From Thermoplasmata archaeon (GTDB taxonomy: Archaea; Thermoplasmatota; Thermoplasmata; Methanomassiliicoccales; Methanomethylophilaceae), in contig SUTB01000001.1 in assembly GCA_015063125.1 (NCBI GenBank), positions 186,001-250,000 of the forward strand: a DNA stretch of 64,000 bases, given 5' to 3'. This document shows positions 18,469-26,587 of this stretch, in pieces. Below the pieces are notes generated by a model. That model made no database searches, was not told where the DNA came from, and was given only the letters and a program-made list of their open reading frames with translations. The first letter of the stretch is position 1. The number at the start of each line of letters is the position of its first letter. A program made the position numbers and the translations under genes.

Positions 18469-19125
18469 ATGGAATCCGAGACTACCCAGGAGATCGGGAT
18501 GTCCAAGAGGATAACCGACTATTATTCACTAAGGGAATCGATTCCCAATCTGGTAGCAGAGAGGATCGGGGAACCGGAGAGATGGCTGGACATCGGTTGC
18601 GGAATGGGCGGCTCCATAAGGAAGTCTCTTGAAAGGTTCCCGGGAGCAGCATTCACATTGGTCGATCCTTCTGAGGATAACCTTTCGGTCGCCAAGGATT
18701 CCATCGGGGATTGGCAGGGATGCGAGTTCATTCGGTCCACATCCGATGCGCTCAGGCTTGAAGACGGATCTTTTGACGTCATCTCCTGCATCTTGTCACA
18801 TCATTACTACAGCGACATGGATCTGAAGCTAGAAGCGGTGAGGAACTGCTTCAGGATGCTCAGGAGCGGAGGAGTATTCATCACAGTGGAGCACACCAGA
18901 TACGATTCATCCCAGCCTGAGAAGGATGCCGAGTGGGTGGATTATATGAGGGGCATGGGCCTTGAGGAGGAATCGATCAAGGAGATGCTCGACCGCAGAG
19001 GGACCTTCTATTACCCTTTGACCGAGGAGGAGCATATCTGTCTCATGGAGAAGGCAGGATTCTGTGACATCCAGGTATTCTGGAGGACCTGTTCCGACAT
19101 AGGTCTGGTGGCGACCAAGCGGTGA
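18469..19125 (+). CDS. Class I SAM-dependent methyltransferase
   Basis: 218 residues. Motif I WLDIGCGMGGS (39-49) binds SAM; the acidic residue ending strand 2 is in FTLVDPSEDN; motif post-II/III is SFDVISCILSHHYY and a LRSGGVFITVEH strand follows, the order of the UbiE/small-molecule class. The acceptor is not predictable. ATG 18469 fits a leaderless transcript from the TATA box at 18441; an in-frame ATG at 18499 is the alternative. It stands alone, with the TPR gene 33 bases downstream behind its own TATA-like box. Confidence 0.8.
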   Translation: MESETTQEIGMSKRITDYYSLRESIPNLVAERIGEPERWLDIGCGMGGSIRKSLERFPGAAFTLVDPSEDNLSVAKDSIGDWQGCEFIRSTSDALRLEDGSFDVISCILSHHYYSDMDLKLEAVRNCFRMLRSGGVFITVEHTRYDSSQPEKDAEWVDYMRGMGLEEESIKEMLDRRGTFYYPLTEEEHICLMEKAGFCDIQVFWRTCSDIGLVATKR

Positions 19126-19158
19126 AACCGTTATACGTCCGTAATCAATTCATCCCCT

Positions 19159-22100
19159 ATGGACAACCTGCCCGTATTCGGAAGTTCTGAGGAGTACCGC
19201 ACATGGAAGGTGCTCAACGGCAAGCTGTCCGATAAGAGGTTGGACTCGATCCATTCAAAGATCCTAGAGGCAGACGGTTACGTCCATCCTGCGATCCTAA
19301 TCGCTCTCATGGATGCGCTGCTGAAGGTCTATGGGTCCGTTTCGGAAACGACCATGAAGTCGATCGTCTCCAAGGCCCGTCCTCAGGACTGTTCGCCTGC
19401 CATCAGGGCGACGGAGATATTGGTGTCCGAGGGTGAGATCACTGCAGCGGCGCAGATACTCTCGAGGAACAGCTCCAAGGATATGTTCCACCGCTATCTG
19501 GCCGAAGCGGAGCTCTATCACGGTGAAGGGGACAGGCTCAATTCCGTCACAAGCGCCAAGAAAGGCCTCGATCTGGACCCTTCGAGCAGAAGGCTCTATG
19601 ATATCCTCAAGGAGGATGATCCCATGGGCCAATGGGCGGACAGGGAAGCGGTCCAAAGCGCCTATGAGGGCAAACAGGCCGATGAGCCCAGCGATGTGAG
19701 GCTGAGGCAGCTGTACAGGGTATACAGCTCCTGGTTCAGCGGTTACAAGGACAGGGCGACCGAACTCCTGGTATCTTCTGAATTCTACAAGGACGGCGAC
19801 TGGGAGTTCCAACTGGCCTCCGCCAGGTTATCTGTAGACGAGAAGGATTGGATATCAGCGAAGATGGTCTACGACAAGATAGCGAAGAAGGCTCCCGCAT
19901 ACGTATCCTATGAAGCGGCGGAGACCTATGTTTCCGGTCACGATCCAAGCAGGGCCCTGGACATCTACGATGAGCTGGACCAGATATCTGTCAGGTCGAT
20001 GAAGGGCAGGATAGCCGCATACGCGCAGCTGGGCTCGGCAAACGATCTGATGAACGCCTTCCATGATTATCTCGATAATGAGTATTCGGGTACCAAGGAG
20101 TATTCCGACATCATAGATATGCTGGTATCCACGGGCAACCAGGATCAGGCAAAGGTCTTTCTGGACCGCATGGCTGATTCCAACAGGAAGGACCCGTCTT
20201 ATCTTGTATCCTATTCCAACTATCTGCTCTCAAGAGGCGATATCCGCGGGGCCAAGAAAGCATCCAAAGAGGCCATGCACCGTGCAAAGGATGATTCCGC
20301 GGTCAGGGTCATGGCTGCGAGGATCAAGCTGATCTCTGACGATCTCAAGGGAGCCGAGAGGGACTGCGACAAGGTCCTGTCTGATGATCCGGACGACTGG
20401 GAGGCCCTGATGCTGAAGAAGGACATCCTGGTCAAGAAGGAGGACGTCTCCGGAGCTCTGGAAGTCTGCAGGCGCATCCTGGAGCTGGATTCCAACGATG
20501 TGAGCACGATGCTCGACCTTTCCAACGCCCTCAGCAGTTCAGGTGACATGAACGGTGCGATGCTGAATCTGAGGAACGTCCTGCGCATCCAGCCCAGCAG
20601 GGAGAACGTGGTCGCCGTAGTAGGCTCCATGATAGAATCCGGGATGTACAAGGAGGCGATGTACCTCTGCTACGACCTGGAGAAGGACATACCCGCAGAT
20701 CCTGTCGTAAGAAGGCTCAGGGGGAACGCGGAGTATTGTTTGGGTGATTACACGAAGTCATCCGTATCGTATGCGGCGGCAGCGGAGCTGTCCCCGTACG
20801 ACCCCGTGATTTGGCATTCCAAAGGGATGGCCGACGAGGCCAGAGGGGACCTGGAGTCCGCTGAGGAATCATACAACCGCGCGGTCCTTCTGGATCTCAA
20901 CGAATCAGAATATTGGATATCGAAGGCAGCCATCCAGGAGAAGTTCGAGGACCCCTACGGAGCGATCGAATCACTTAACCGTGCTATCGAGCTGGATCCA
21001 GAATCGATCTACCCGATGGTACGCAAGGCAGCAATCCTGGAGAAGGCCGGCAGATACGAGGAGGCGATGTACTTCCTCGACCTCTGTTCGGTGACGCAGC
21101 CTGACAACGTGGATGTCGCACTGATGATCTGCAGGGTCTTGAGGGAATCCGGTCAGGAGGAAAAGGCCCTGGAGAGGGCACAGGAGATCCACAACAAGGT
21201 CAAATCAGACGATTCCGCAATAGAATTGGCGTCGTGCTATCTGGCTAACGGCCAAAGGACAGGAGCAGTCAGGATAATAGAGGCCGCTATGGAGAAGAGC
21301 GATTCGTCCAGTCTGAGGTTGGCCTTGGATGCCATAGAGGGAGGTTCATCAGCCATCGAGACGGAGCCCGAGGAGTTCGTGGAAGAAGTGTCCATGGATG
21401 ATGCTCCAGCGGCCGCGGCCATAGCGGAATCGCTGCTCGCTGTCGGTGATTACAAGGGTGCACTGAGATCCATCGATAGGGCTATCGCCATCGCCGGTGA
21501 GGAGACAGGATACATCTGCATCAAATGCACGATCCTGCTTACTATGGGCGAGCCAAGGACGGCAGAGGATCTCATGACCGATGCCATCAGGAAGGACGAG
21601 AAGAACCCGTTGCTCCACGAGGCCATGGGTGATGTGAAGTACCATAAATCCGAGTACAGGGCGGCCTTGCAGGAATACGAGAAGGCGATCAGCCTAGGAC
21701 TGGCGCTGCCCGAGATCCTCATCAAGAAAGGAGATGCCCAGCAGGGACTGGGTTACTATGACAGGGCCATAGACAGTTACACCATGGCGGTCAACAGGGA
21801 CACGGGCAACCTGGAGATGAGACTGGCCCTGGCGGAGAAGCTCTTCGACAGAGGATATCTGTCCCGTGCGGACAAGCAGGTGGACATCATACTGGAGCGC
21901 AATCCAGGTTATGTGGATGCCATCATACTGATGGCTAGGATCAAGAGCAACCTCAGGAAGGATGCCGGAGTTAGTGAGGCTTACGACAGGTTCAGGATAT
22001 GCACCGAGGTGACCGATGAGCAGAACAGCGAGATGATCGAGGTTCTGGAAAGGGCAGGACACGACGCCGAGGCCAACAGGCTCAGGAAGGTTGAACCGGA

Positions 22101-22593
22101 GAAGCCGGAGAGCACCAAGGTCAAGAGGGATGCAGAGAAGGTCCTGCGCCGCGCATACGTCTCAAGATCGTCTCCCACCGATGATGACTTCCTCAATTCT
22201 CTGGGATTCGAGGGACAGGCCATGGAGGATGTCAAGAGGTACATACTCAAGGATGCGCCATACGGAGATATCGTTCCCGGTTCCACGGAATTCCAGAAGC
22301 AGGAGCGTGCCTCGAACGAGATCATCCTGAAGCTCAACTGGAGGGACCTCGAGACCAGACCTAAGCTGCCGTTGGCGGCTGTGTTCGTATCAGGCTCGTT
22401 CAGGGATGTGGACGAGGCAAAGAGGTTGGTGTCGTACATCAACAAGGCGATGAATGCGGATGTGATCCGCGACGATTCTCTGAAGATGGTCCTGGGTAGG
22501 GTCCAGGGAACTTCACTGTTCGAGATAATCAGGGCCTGCAAGGTCGGCATCTATCAGGCCAGGCAGATACAGCTGCTGATGGGGATTCAGTAA
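19159..22593 (+). CDS. Very large TPR-repeat protein
   Basis: 1,144 residues, almost entirely degenerate tetratricopeptide repeats (many copies of the A-x2-GD(Y/L)-x-GA/EA helix-turn pattern and L-x-LDP/IQP spacers), so a protein-interaction scaffold. No signal peptide or membrane helix. The last roughly 160 residues are different: a charged linker, then an alpha/beta module (AAVFVSGSFRDVDEAKRLVS...) that I do not recognise. Leaderless start likely (TATA-like GTTATACG about 26 bases upstream). It ends TAA, overlapping the convergent truD by seven bases. No function beyond scaffolding can be assigned. Confidence 0.8.
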   Translation: MDNLPVFGSSEEYRTWKVLNGKLSDKRLDSIHSKILEADGYVHPAILIALMDALLKVYGSVSETTMKSIVSKARPQDCSPAIRATEILVSEGEITAAAQILSRNSSKDMFHRYLAEAELYHGEGDRLNSVTSAKKGLDLDPSSRRLYDILKEDDPMGQWADREAVQSAYEGKQADEPSDVRLRQLYRVYSSWFSGYKDRATELLVSSEFYKDGDWEFQLASARLSVDEKDWISAKMVYDKIAKKAPAYVSYEAAETYVSGHDPSRALDIYDELDQISVRSMKGRIAAYAQLGSANDLMNAFHDYLDNEYSGTKEYSDIIDMLVSTGNQDQAKVFLDRMADSNRKDPSYLVSYSNYLLSRGDIRGAKKASKEAMHRAKDDSAVRVMAARIKLISDDLKGAERDCDKVLSDDPDDWEALMLKKDILVKKEDVSGALEVCRRILELDSNDVSTMLDLSNALSSSGDMNGAMLNLRNVLRIQPSRENVVAVVGSMIESGMYKEAMYLCYDLEKDIPADPVVRRLRGNAEYCLGDYTKSSVSYAAAAELSPYDPVIWHSKGMADEARGDLESAEESYNRAVLLDLNESEYWISKAAIQEKFEDPYGAIESLNRAIELDPESIYPMVRKAAILEKAGRYEEAMYFLDLCSVTQPDNVDVALMICRVLRESGQEEKALERAQEIHNKVKSDDSAIELASCYLANGQRTGAVRIIEAAMEKSDSSSLRLALDAIEGGSSAIETEPEEFVEEVSMDDAPAAAAIAESLLAVGDYKGALRSIDRAIAIAGEETGYICIKCTILLTMGEPRTAEDLMTDAIRKDEKNPLLHEAMGDVKYHKSEYRAALQEYEKAISLGLALPEILIKKGDAQQGLGYYDRAIDSYTMAVNRDTGNLEMRLALAEKLFDRGYLSRADKQVDIILERNPGYVDAIILMARIKSNLRKDAGVSEAYDRFRICTEVTDEQNSEMIEVLERAGHDAEANRLRKVEPEKPESTKVKRDAEKVLRRAYVSRSSPTDDDFLNSLGFEGQAMEDVKRYILKDAPYGDIVPGSTEFQKQERASNEIILKLNWRDLETRPKLPLAAVFVSGSFRDVDEAKRLVSYINKAMNADVIRDDSLKMVLGRVQGTSLFEIIRACKVGIYQARQIQLLMGIQ

Positions 22594-23894
22594 TCGCGCA
22601 TCTCCGACTTCATGAACTCCCTGAGGAGGCATGTGGCGTAGTTGCCCTTCGGAAGGTTGAACTTTAGGGTATAGCCATCGTCGTTGAGGTTGTAATCGAT
22701 GGTCTTCAGAGGGCAGAGGATCTCTCTCCTGCTTCCCTTCGAAGTGCATCTGGAAAGCTCCGGGATAACGAAGTCGTCATGCTTGAGTCTGTTCTCCTCG
22801 ATGACCTTGCGTTCGATCTCCCCCATCTCTCCCTCGGCCAGTTCCCCATCGGAACCGAAGAGGGTGATGGTGACGAACGCCCTTCCTGCCCTGGCCTGTC
22901 TGGTGACAAGATCTATGTTCTTAGCGGTGGTCAGAATAGGGTTCTCGTGCTGGGGGATCTTGTTCGCATCCAGAGGGATGATTATGTCCCCTTCGACAGG
23001 TGCATTGAGCGGGAGTCCCGCATCCATCCTCCTGCTGAGCATCTCGTTGAAAAGCCATGATTGGTAGGCGTGCACGAACATCATCTGAAGGTTCGTTGGG
23101 ACGATCTCTATGGCGCCCACCCAGTTCTCTGGGTCGTCTATCAATACTCCGACCATCATCTTCTCGAAAGCCATGGCCGGCGGTATCGTCGGGAAGATAG
23201 ATTTCCATTCGCTGATGTCGGTCTCTTCCAACTCCTTCCTCTTGAGGCGGAGTTCCTCGGCCTCCTCTTCCGTGGTGAATGATATGTAAGTCCTGACAGC
23301 GCCTTCGATGTCGCCGCGGACCAGCCTTTCTCCGACCAGGTGGGTCACAGGCCTCACCGCTCCGAACCTTTGGACGCCGAAGTAGTTGGGGAATCCGCCG
23401 GTCTTCTTTATGGTGGCGATGTCCGCATCGACGGTCTCTTTGATGAGCGAGGGGTCCATCGTGCAGTCCTTCACGGTGATCTCGAAATCATTTCCTATGA
23501 GATCCCCAATCTGTATGCCTCTGGCGCCTCTGAACACGTCCTTCACTTCTATGTCCTTCAGGTCCACCTTCTCCCAGAGGTCAGGTGTACCGTAGACGGA
23601 CATGAGCTGAGTGGTTACCGCCCTCTTGTCCTTGGTCCCTGCGAATCCGATGCGATCCCTGGACACGCCCATGCATCTGGACATGAGCCTGACCATACGG
23701 TTGGTCTCCCAGTTGCGTGCCGTGACAGTCGCTATAGAATAGTCCCCGTTGTCCTTCTGTCTCGGGGGATCGGAGACCTCCCTGACGATGAAGTCCTCAG
23801 GGAGAGTCTTGAGATGGCCGCCGGTACCATCGGTGTCGCACAGGTAGTTGTGGAGACCGATGCCGTTCTCGGCCGTGATGCACTTGCGGTACAT
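22587..23894 (-). CDS. truD: tRNA pseudouridine(13) synthase TruD
   Basis: 435 residues, normal for archaeal TruD, which isomerises U13 in tRNA. The catalytic motif GFAGTKDKRAV places the nucleophilic Asp at about residue 89; the TruD insertion domain and the late ILTTAKN/NIDLVTRQARAGRAFV region follow. The start lies ten bases after the rpoL stop, so rpoL-truD is probably a two-gene transcript. Cytoplasmic. Confidence 0.92.
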   Translation of the reverse strand: MYRKCITAENGIGLHNYLCDTDGTGGHLKTLPEDFIVREVSDPPRQKDNGDYSIATVTARNWETNRMVRLMSRCMGVSRDRIGFAGTKDKRAVTTQLMSVYGTPDLWEKVDLKDIEVKDVFRGARGIQIGDLIGNDFEITVKDCTMDPSLIKETVDADIATIKKTGGFPNYFGVQRFGAVRPVTHLVGERLVRGDIEGAVRTYISFTTEEEAEELRLKRKELEETDISEWKSIFPTIPPAMAFEKMMVGVLIDDPENWVGAIEIVPTNLQMMFVHAYQSWLFNEMLSRRMDAGLPLNAPVEGDIIIPLDANKIPQHENPILTTAKNIDLVTRQARAGRAFVTITLFGSDGELAEGEMGEIERKVIEENRLKHDDFVIPELSRCTSKGSRREILCPLKTIDYNLNDDGYTLKFNLPKGNYATCLLREFMKSEMRDY

Positions 23895-23904
23895 CAGAAT
23901 CAGT

Positions 23905-24150
23905 TCACATCGTGTAATAATCGGACACCGACTTCGCAGCCTTCTCGATGGCCTTCATGGGGTCGCCCTTCTTGACCTGGACGTAGAGCGCACGGTCCAC
24001 GAGCTCGGGGTGCTTGTCGATGTACCTAACGAGAACGACGTTGGAATCCTCGTTGAGCGCCTTCATAAGGGGCGTGATCAGCGTGAGGTTCGCTTCTTTG
24101 AATCCGAGCTTAACGGATGTCTTGTCCTTCTCGATGACATAGGTCTGCAT
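23905..24150 (-). CDS. rpoL: DNA-directed RNA polymerase subunit L
   Basis: 81 residues, typical of archaeal RpoL (Rpb11 homologue), which dimerises with RpoD in the polymerase assembly platform. The core pattern ANLTLITPLMKAL ... YIDKHPELVDRALYV matches the family 'L-x-NPL ... HPL ... L-x-V' layout. First gene of a probable unit with truD. Short, conserved, housekeeping. Confidence 0.85.
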   Translation of the reverse strand: MQTYVIEKDKTSVKLGFKEANLTLITPLMKALNEDSNVVLVRYIDKHPELVDRALYVQVKKGDPMKAIEKAAKSVSDYYTM

Positions 24151-24205
24151 GAGGGTTGTGATATGCTTGTCCTATAAAAGCACTTGTCGTGTATGCGCGC
24201 GAATA

Positions 24206-24976
24206 TCAGCCCAGGAACGTCTGCATGACCAGTATCGTGTCGGTCACGGTCTTCATCTTTTTGGCCTCTTCGACGTCAGCCCAAACGTATGCCTCGTTCT
24301 CCTCGTTGATCACGGGCTCCTGATCTCCTGCGTCGAAGTGGAAGACGTGGACCTTGAACAAGACCTTCCCCTCGCGTACGTACAGCGGGCCCATCGTGCC
24401 GAGGGGTTCCCCGACCTTGATGGACGTCTCCTCGAGGATCTCCCTGCGAGCCGCATCGACAGGAGACTCTCCTTCCTCGACCTTCCCGGCCACGAGCGAC
24501 CAGTGTCCGGGGAACGAGCGGTTGGTATCGGGGCGTTTCTCAAGGATGCATTTTCCGTTCCTTGAGACAACAGAGGACACGACCTCCTTCAGGACTATCC
24601 CCTCGATATCGACAGTGCCTTCTGTGGCATCCACTGTGACGATGTCCCCGTCCTCGAACAATCTGACCGAGGGGATCTGATCCACCATGGGGATGGAAGA
24701 GATGACGGCACCAGTGGCGACGATGGTCTCTGCGGATTCATTGATCACCGCGGCAGGCTCTTTACCGTGAACCATCAGGTCGTACATCACATAGGAACCG
24801 ACGGTGCTGCCCTTCCCTTTGGGGAAGACCAGGATCTTCCCGGCAACGTTGCCGTCCCTCACGCGGAGGTCTCCGGTGGAGCCGTCGACGCCTCCGAGGA
24901 AGCTCAGGGGCTCCTCGAGCTTGATCACCTCTCCTTTGGCCTCGCCCCTGCAGATGCAGCGTCCATTGAAGATCAC
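24206..24976 (-). CDS. Phosphomevalonate dehydratase small subunit (AcnX swivel) fused to a Nudix hydrolase
   Basis: About 256 residues from GTG 24976. The N-terminal 125 or so residues are the DUF126/aconitase-X small subunit (GRCICRGEAKGEV..., FPKGKGSTVGSYVMYDL, PMVDQ), which with the next gene upstream dehydrates mevalonate 5-phosphate in the archaeal mevalonate pathway. The C-terminal half is a Nudix domain with the complete box GKVEEGESPVDAARREILEE. GTG is chosen because it overlaps the large-subunit stop by four bases (GTGA) and begins the conserved fold. The Nudix substrate is unknown; a nucleotide or a prenyl/mevalonate phosphate are both possible. Stand-alone small subunits are usually about 130 residues, so this is a true fusion with no stop between. 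Confidence 0.85.
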   Translation of the reverse strand: MIFNGRCICRGEAKGEVIKLEEPLSFLGGVDGSTGDLRVRDGNVAGKILVFPKGKGSTVGSYVMYDLMVHGKEPAAVINESAETIVATGAVISSIPMVDQIPSVRLFEDGDIVTVDATEGTVDIEGIVLKEVVSSVVSRNGKCILEKRPDTNRSFPGHWSLVAGKVEEGESPVDAARREILEETSIKVGEPLGTMGPLYVREGKVLFKVHVFHFDAGDQEPVINEENEAYVWADVEEAKKMKTVTDTILVMQTFLG

Positions 24977-26148
24977 ATTACCAACTCCATGAGTGCGGAG
25001 ATGTCCCTGCACATGGCCTTCTGTGAACAGAGCGTAGGCAGGTAGTTTCCGGCCTTGGCCGAATTGGTGGCCGTTCTCTGGAATGTGCCCTCTATCGGTG
25101 CAACGACCATACAGGTGTCGGCAAGGACTGGACCGAATTTCTCCATTATCTTGACATCCTCTGCGCACTTCTCCCTGATCTCGGTCGATGTGCAGAACCA
25201 TACCTCGATGTCCTTGTTCCTCTTCTCCTTGCCCTTCAGGAAGGATGCGATCTGATGCATCTCCTTCTCGGTAAGGTGAGGGCAGCCGATGGCGATCAGC
25301 TGGACATCGTCCGTCTTGTTGAGCTTGTCATAGGCGTCCTGGAGTTCCTTCTCTCCGATGTGGATCACCTCGAGATCGGATACATCGAAGTTCCCCGCTT
25401 CGGGAGTCACGCCGTCCACATGGTAGAGCGCTATGGAACCTGATGCGGCCATCGCAGCGCAAAGAGCCTTGGCTTCCTCCACTTCGGGAGAGATGTTCTT
25501 GAAGAACGGTATGCCGGAACCGATGGCCATTCCCACGGCCTGTCCTAGCAGTGAATATGAGAATACCGAGCCATCGATGTCCGCGTCGATGACCACGGTG
25601 GGCTTCCTCTTCTCGTCGAGATGGAGCCCGTAATTGGCGGTCTTCCCGAGGATGGCCGCAGCGAGGGCACCGGGACCGCCTTCCCTGTTGGTCCTAGCTC
25701 CGATGTACGAGTTGACGAAGCTTAGCGCGGAGGACTCCGCCCAGGCCACATGATCGCCCATCGACGGTACGTTCGGACCGACGTAGGGTGTACAAGAGCA
25801 GGTCTTTTTGATCCCCATCTGACCGTAGAGGTCGATGATCCTCAGCTGCTTCTTGGCGAACTCCTCGGAGATATGCATCTCCTTCCATCTGGTCCTGTCC
25901 ATTCCGACAGGGTTCAATGTGGAAGGCACCGATACCGTTGCGCCTCCACCGACCAGATCTTCCAGGTACTTCAGCCCGCCATCCCCTATGGTCTTGTAGG
26001 ATGCTCCCGAGAGATGGGCGGATGTGATATCGATCAGACTGTCAGCGCCGTATATCTTCCCAAGCGCTGTGACCAGTTCCATGGCCTTCTGCTTGCCTTC
26101 GCCCTGTTCGCCGTTCAGTATGGCTTCCTCTTCTCTTGTGAGATCCAT
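24973..26148 (-). CDS. Phosphomevalonate dehydratase large subunit (aconitase X)
   Basis: 391 residues of the aconitase-X catalytic family. Seen: SAHLSGASYKTIGDGGLKYL near the N-terminus, the cluster-binding type cysteine region KKTCSCTPYVG, and ESSALSFVNSYIGARTNREGG. With the downstream small subunit it forms trans-anhydromevalonate 5-phosphate for isoprenoid lipid synthesis. Leaderless start likely: a CTTTAATATAG box lies about 25 bases upstream of ATG 26148. Coupled to the small subunit by overlap. Confidence 0.87.
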   Translation of the reverse strand: MDLTREEEAILNGEQGEGKQKAMELVTALGKIYGADSLIDITSAHLSGASYKTIGDGGLKYLEDLVGGGATVSVPSTLNPVGMDRTRWKEMHISEEFAKKQLRIIDLYGQMGIKKTCSCTPYVGPNVPSMGDHVAWAESSALSFVNSYIGARTNREGGPGALAAAILGKTANYGLHLDEKRKPTVVIDADIDGSVFSYSLLGQAVGMAIGSGIPFFKNISPEVEEAKALCAAMAASGSIALYHVDGVTPEAGNFDVSDLEVIHIGEKELQDAYDKLNKTDDVQLIAIGCPHLTEKEMHQIASFLKGKEKRNKDIEVWFCTSTEIREKCAEDVKIMEKFGPVLADTCMVVAPIEGTFQRTATNSAKAGNYLPTLCSQKAMCRDISALMELVM

Positions 26149-26239
26149 GCTTCGGCATCTACTTGGTCTATATTAAAGAGAAGACGGAGGAGTCCGACAA
26201 GCGCCGAACCAGAGCAGGCATGTCAAAGATAAATCCGAG

Positions 26240-26548
26240 ATGTGCAATCGAGATGCCATGATAGTCGGTTTGTTCGAGGCGGCGATGCTTGTTTGCTTCG
26301 CCGCATCTTGGCCATTCAACCTTGTGAAAGCGTACCGTGCACGCACGAACGTAGGGACCAGCATACTGTTCATGCTGATCATCCTGATGGGGTATCTGTT
26401 CGGCGTTGCCAACAAGATCGTCAGCGACGACATCAACTATGTCCTGTGCTTCTATCTGCTGGACATATTCCTTGTCAGCACCGGTGTGCTGATCTACATC
26501 AGGAACAGGATCATCGATACTAACAATGCGAAAAAACAGACAAACTGA
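26240..26548 (+). CDS. Small three-helix membrane protein, PQ-loop/SemiSWEET-like
   Basis: 102 residues with three hydrophobic segments. Segment 1 ends in WPFNLVKAYRARTNVGTS, which resembles the PQ-loop pattern P-x-(I/L)-x-K-x-x-(R/K)-x-x-G-x-S with F in place of Q. A single three-helix bundle would dimerise like SemiSWEET sugar carriers. No transport substrate can be named. Start ATG 26240 is uncertain; ATG 26258 sits at leaderless distance from a GATAAATC box. Confidence 0.5.
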   Translation: MCNRDAMIVGLFEAAMLVCFAASWPFNLVKAYRARTNVGTSILFMLIILMGYLFGVANKIVSDDINYVLCFYLLDIFLVSTGVLIYIRNRIIDTNNAKKQTN

Positions 26549-26587
26549 AGATAGGTTTAATATCAGTGTCAGCCTACACACTTCCTA

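Noticed and set aside
24977-25201. Upstream extension of the dehydratase-Nudix fusion to 25201
   Set aside because: It lies entirely inside the large-subunit gene; the DUF126 fold starts at GTG 24976.
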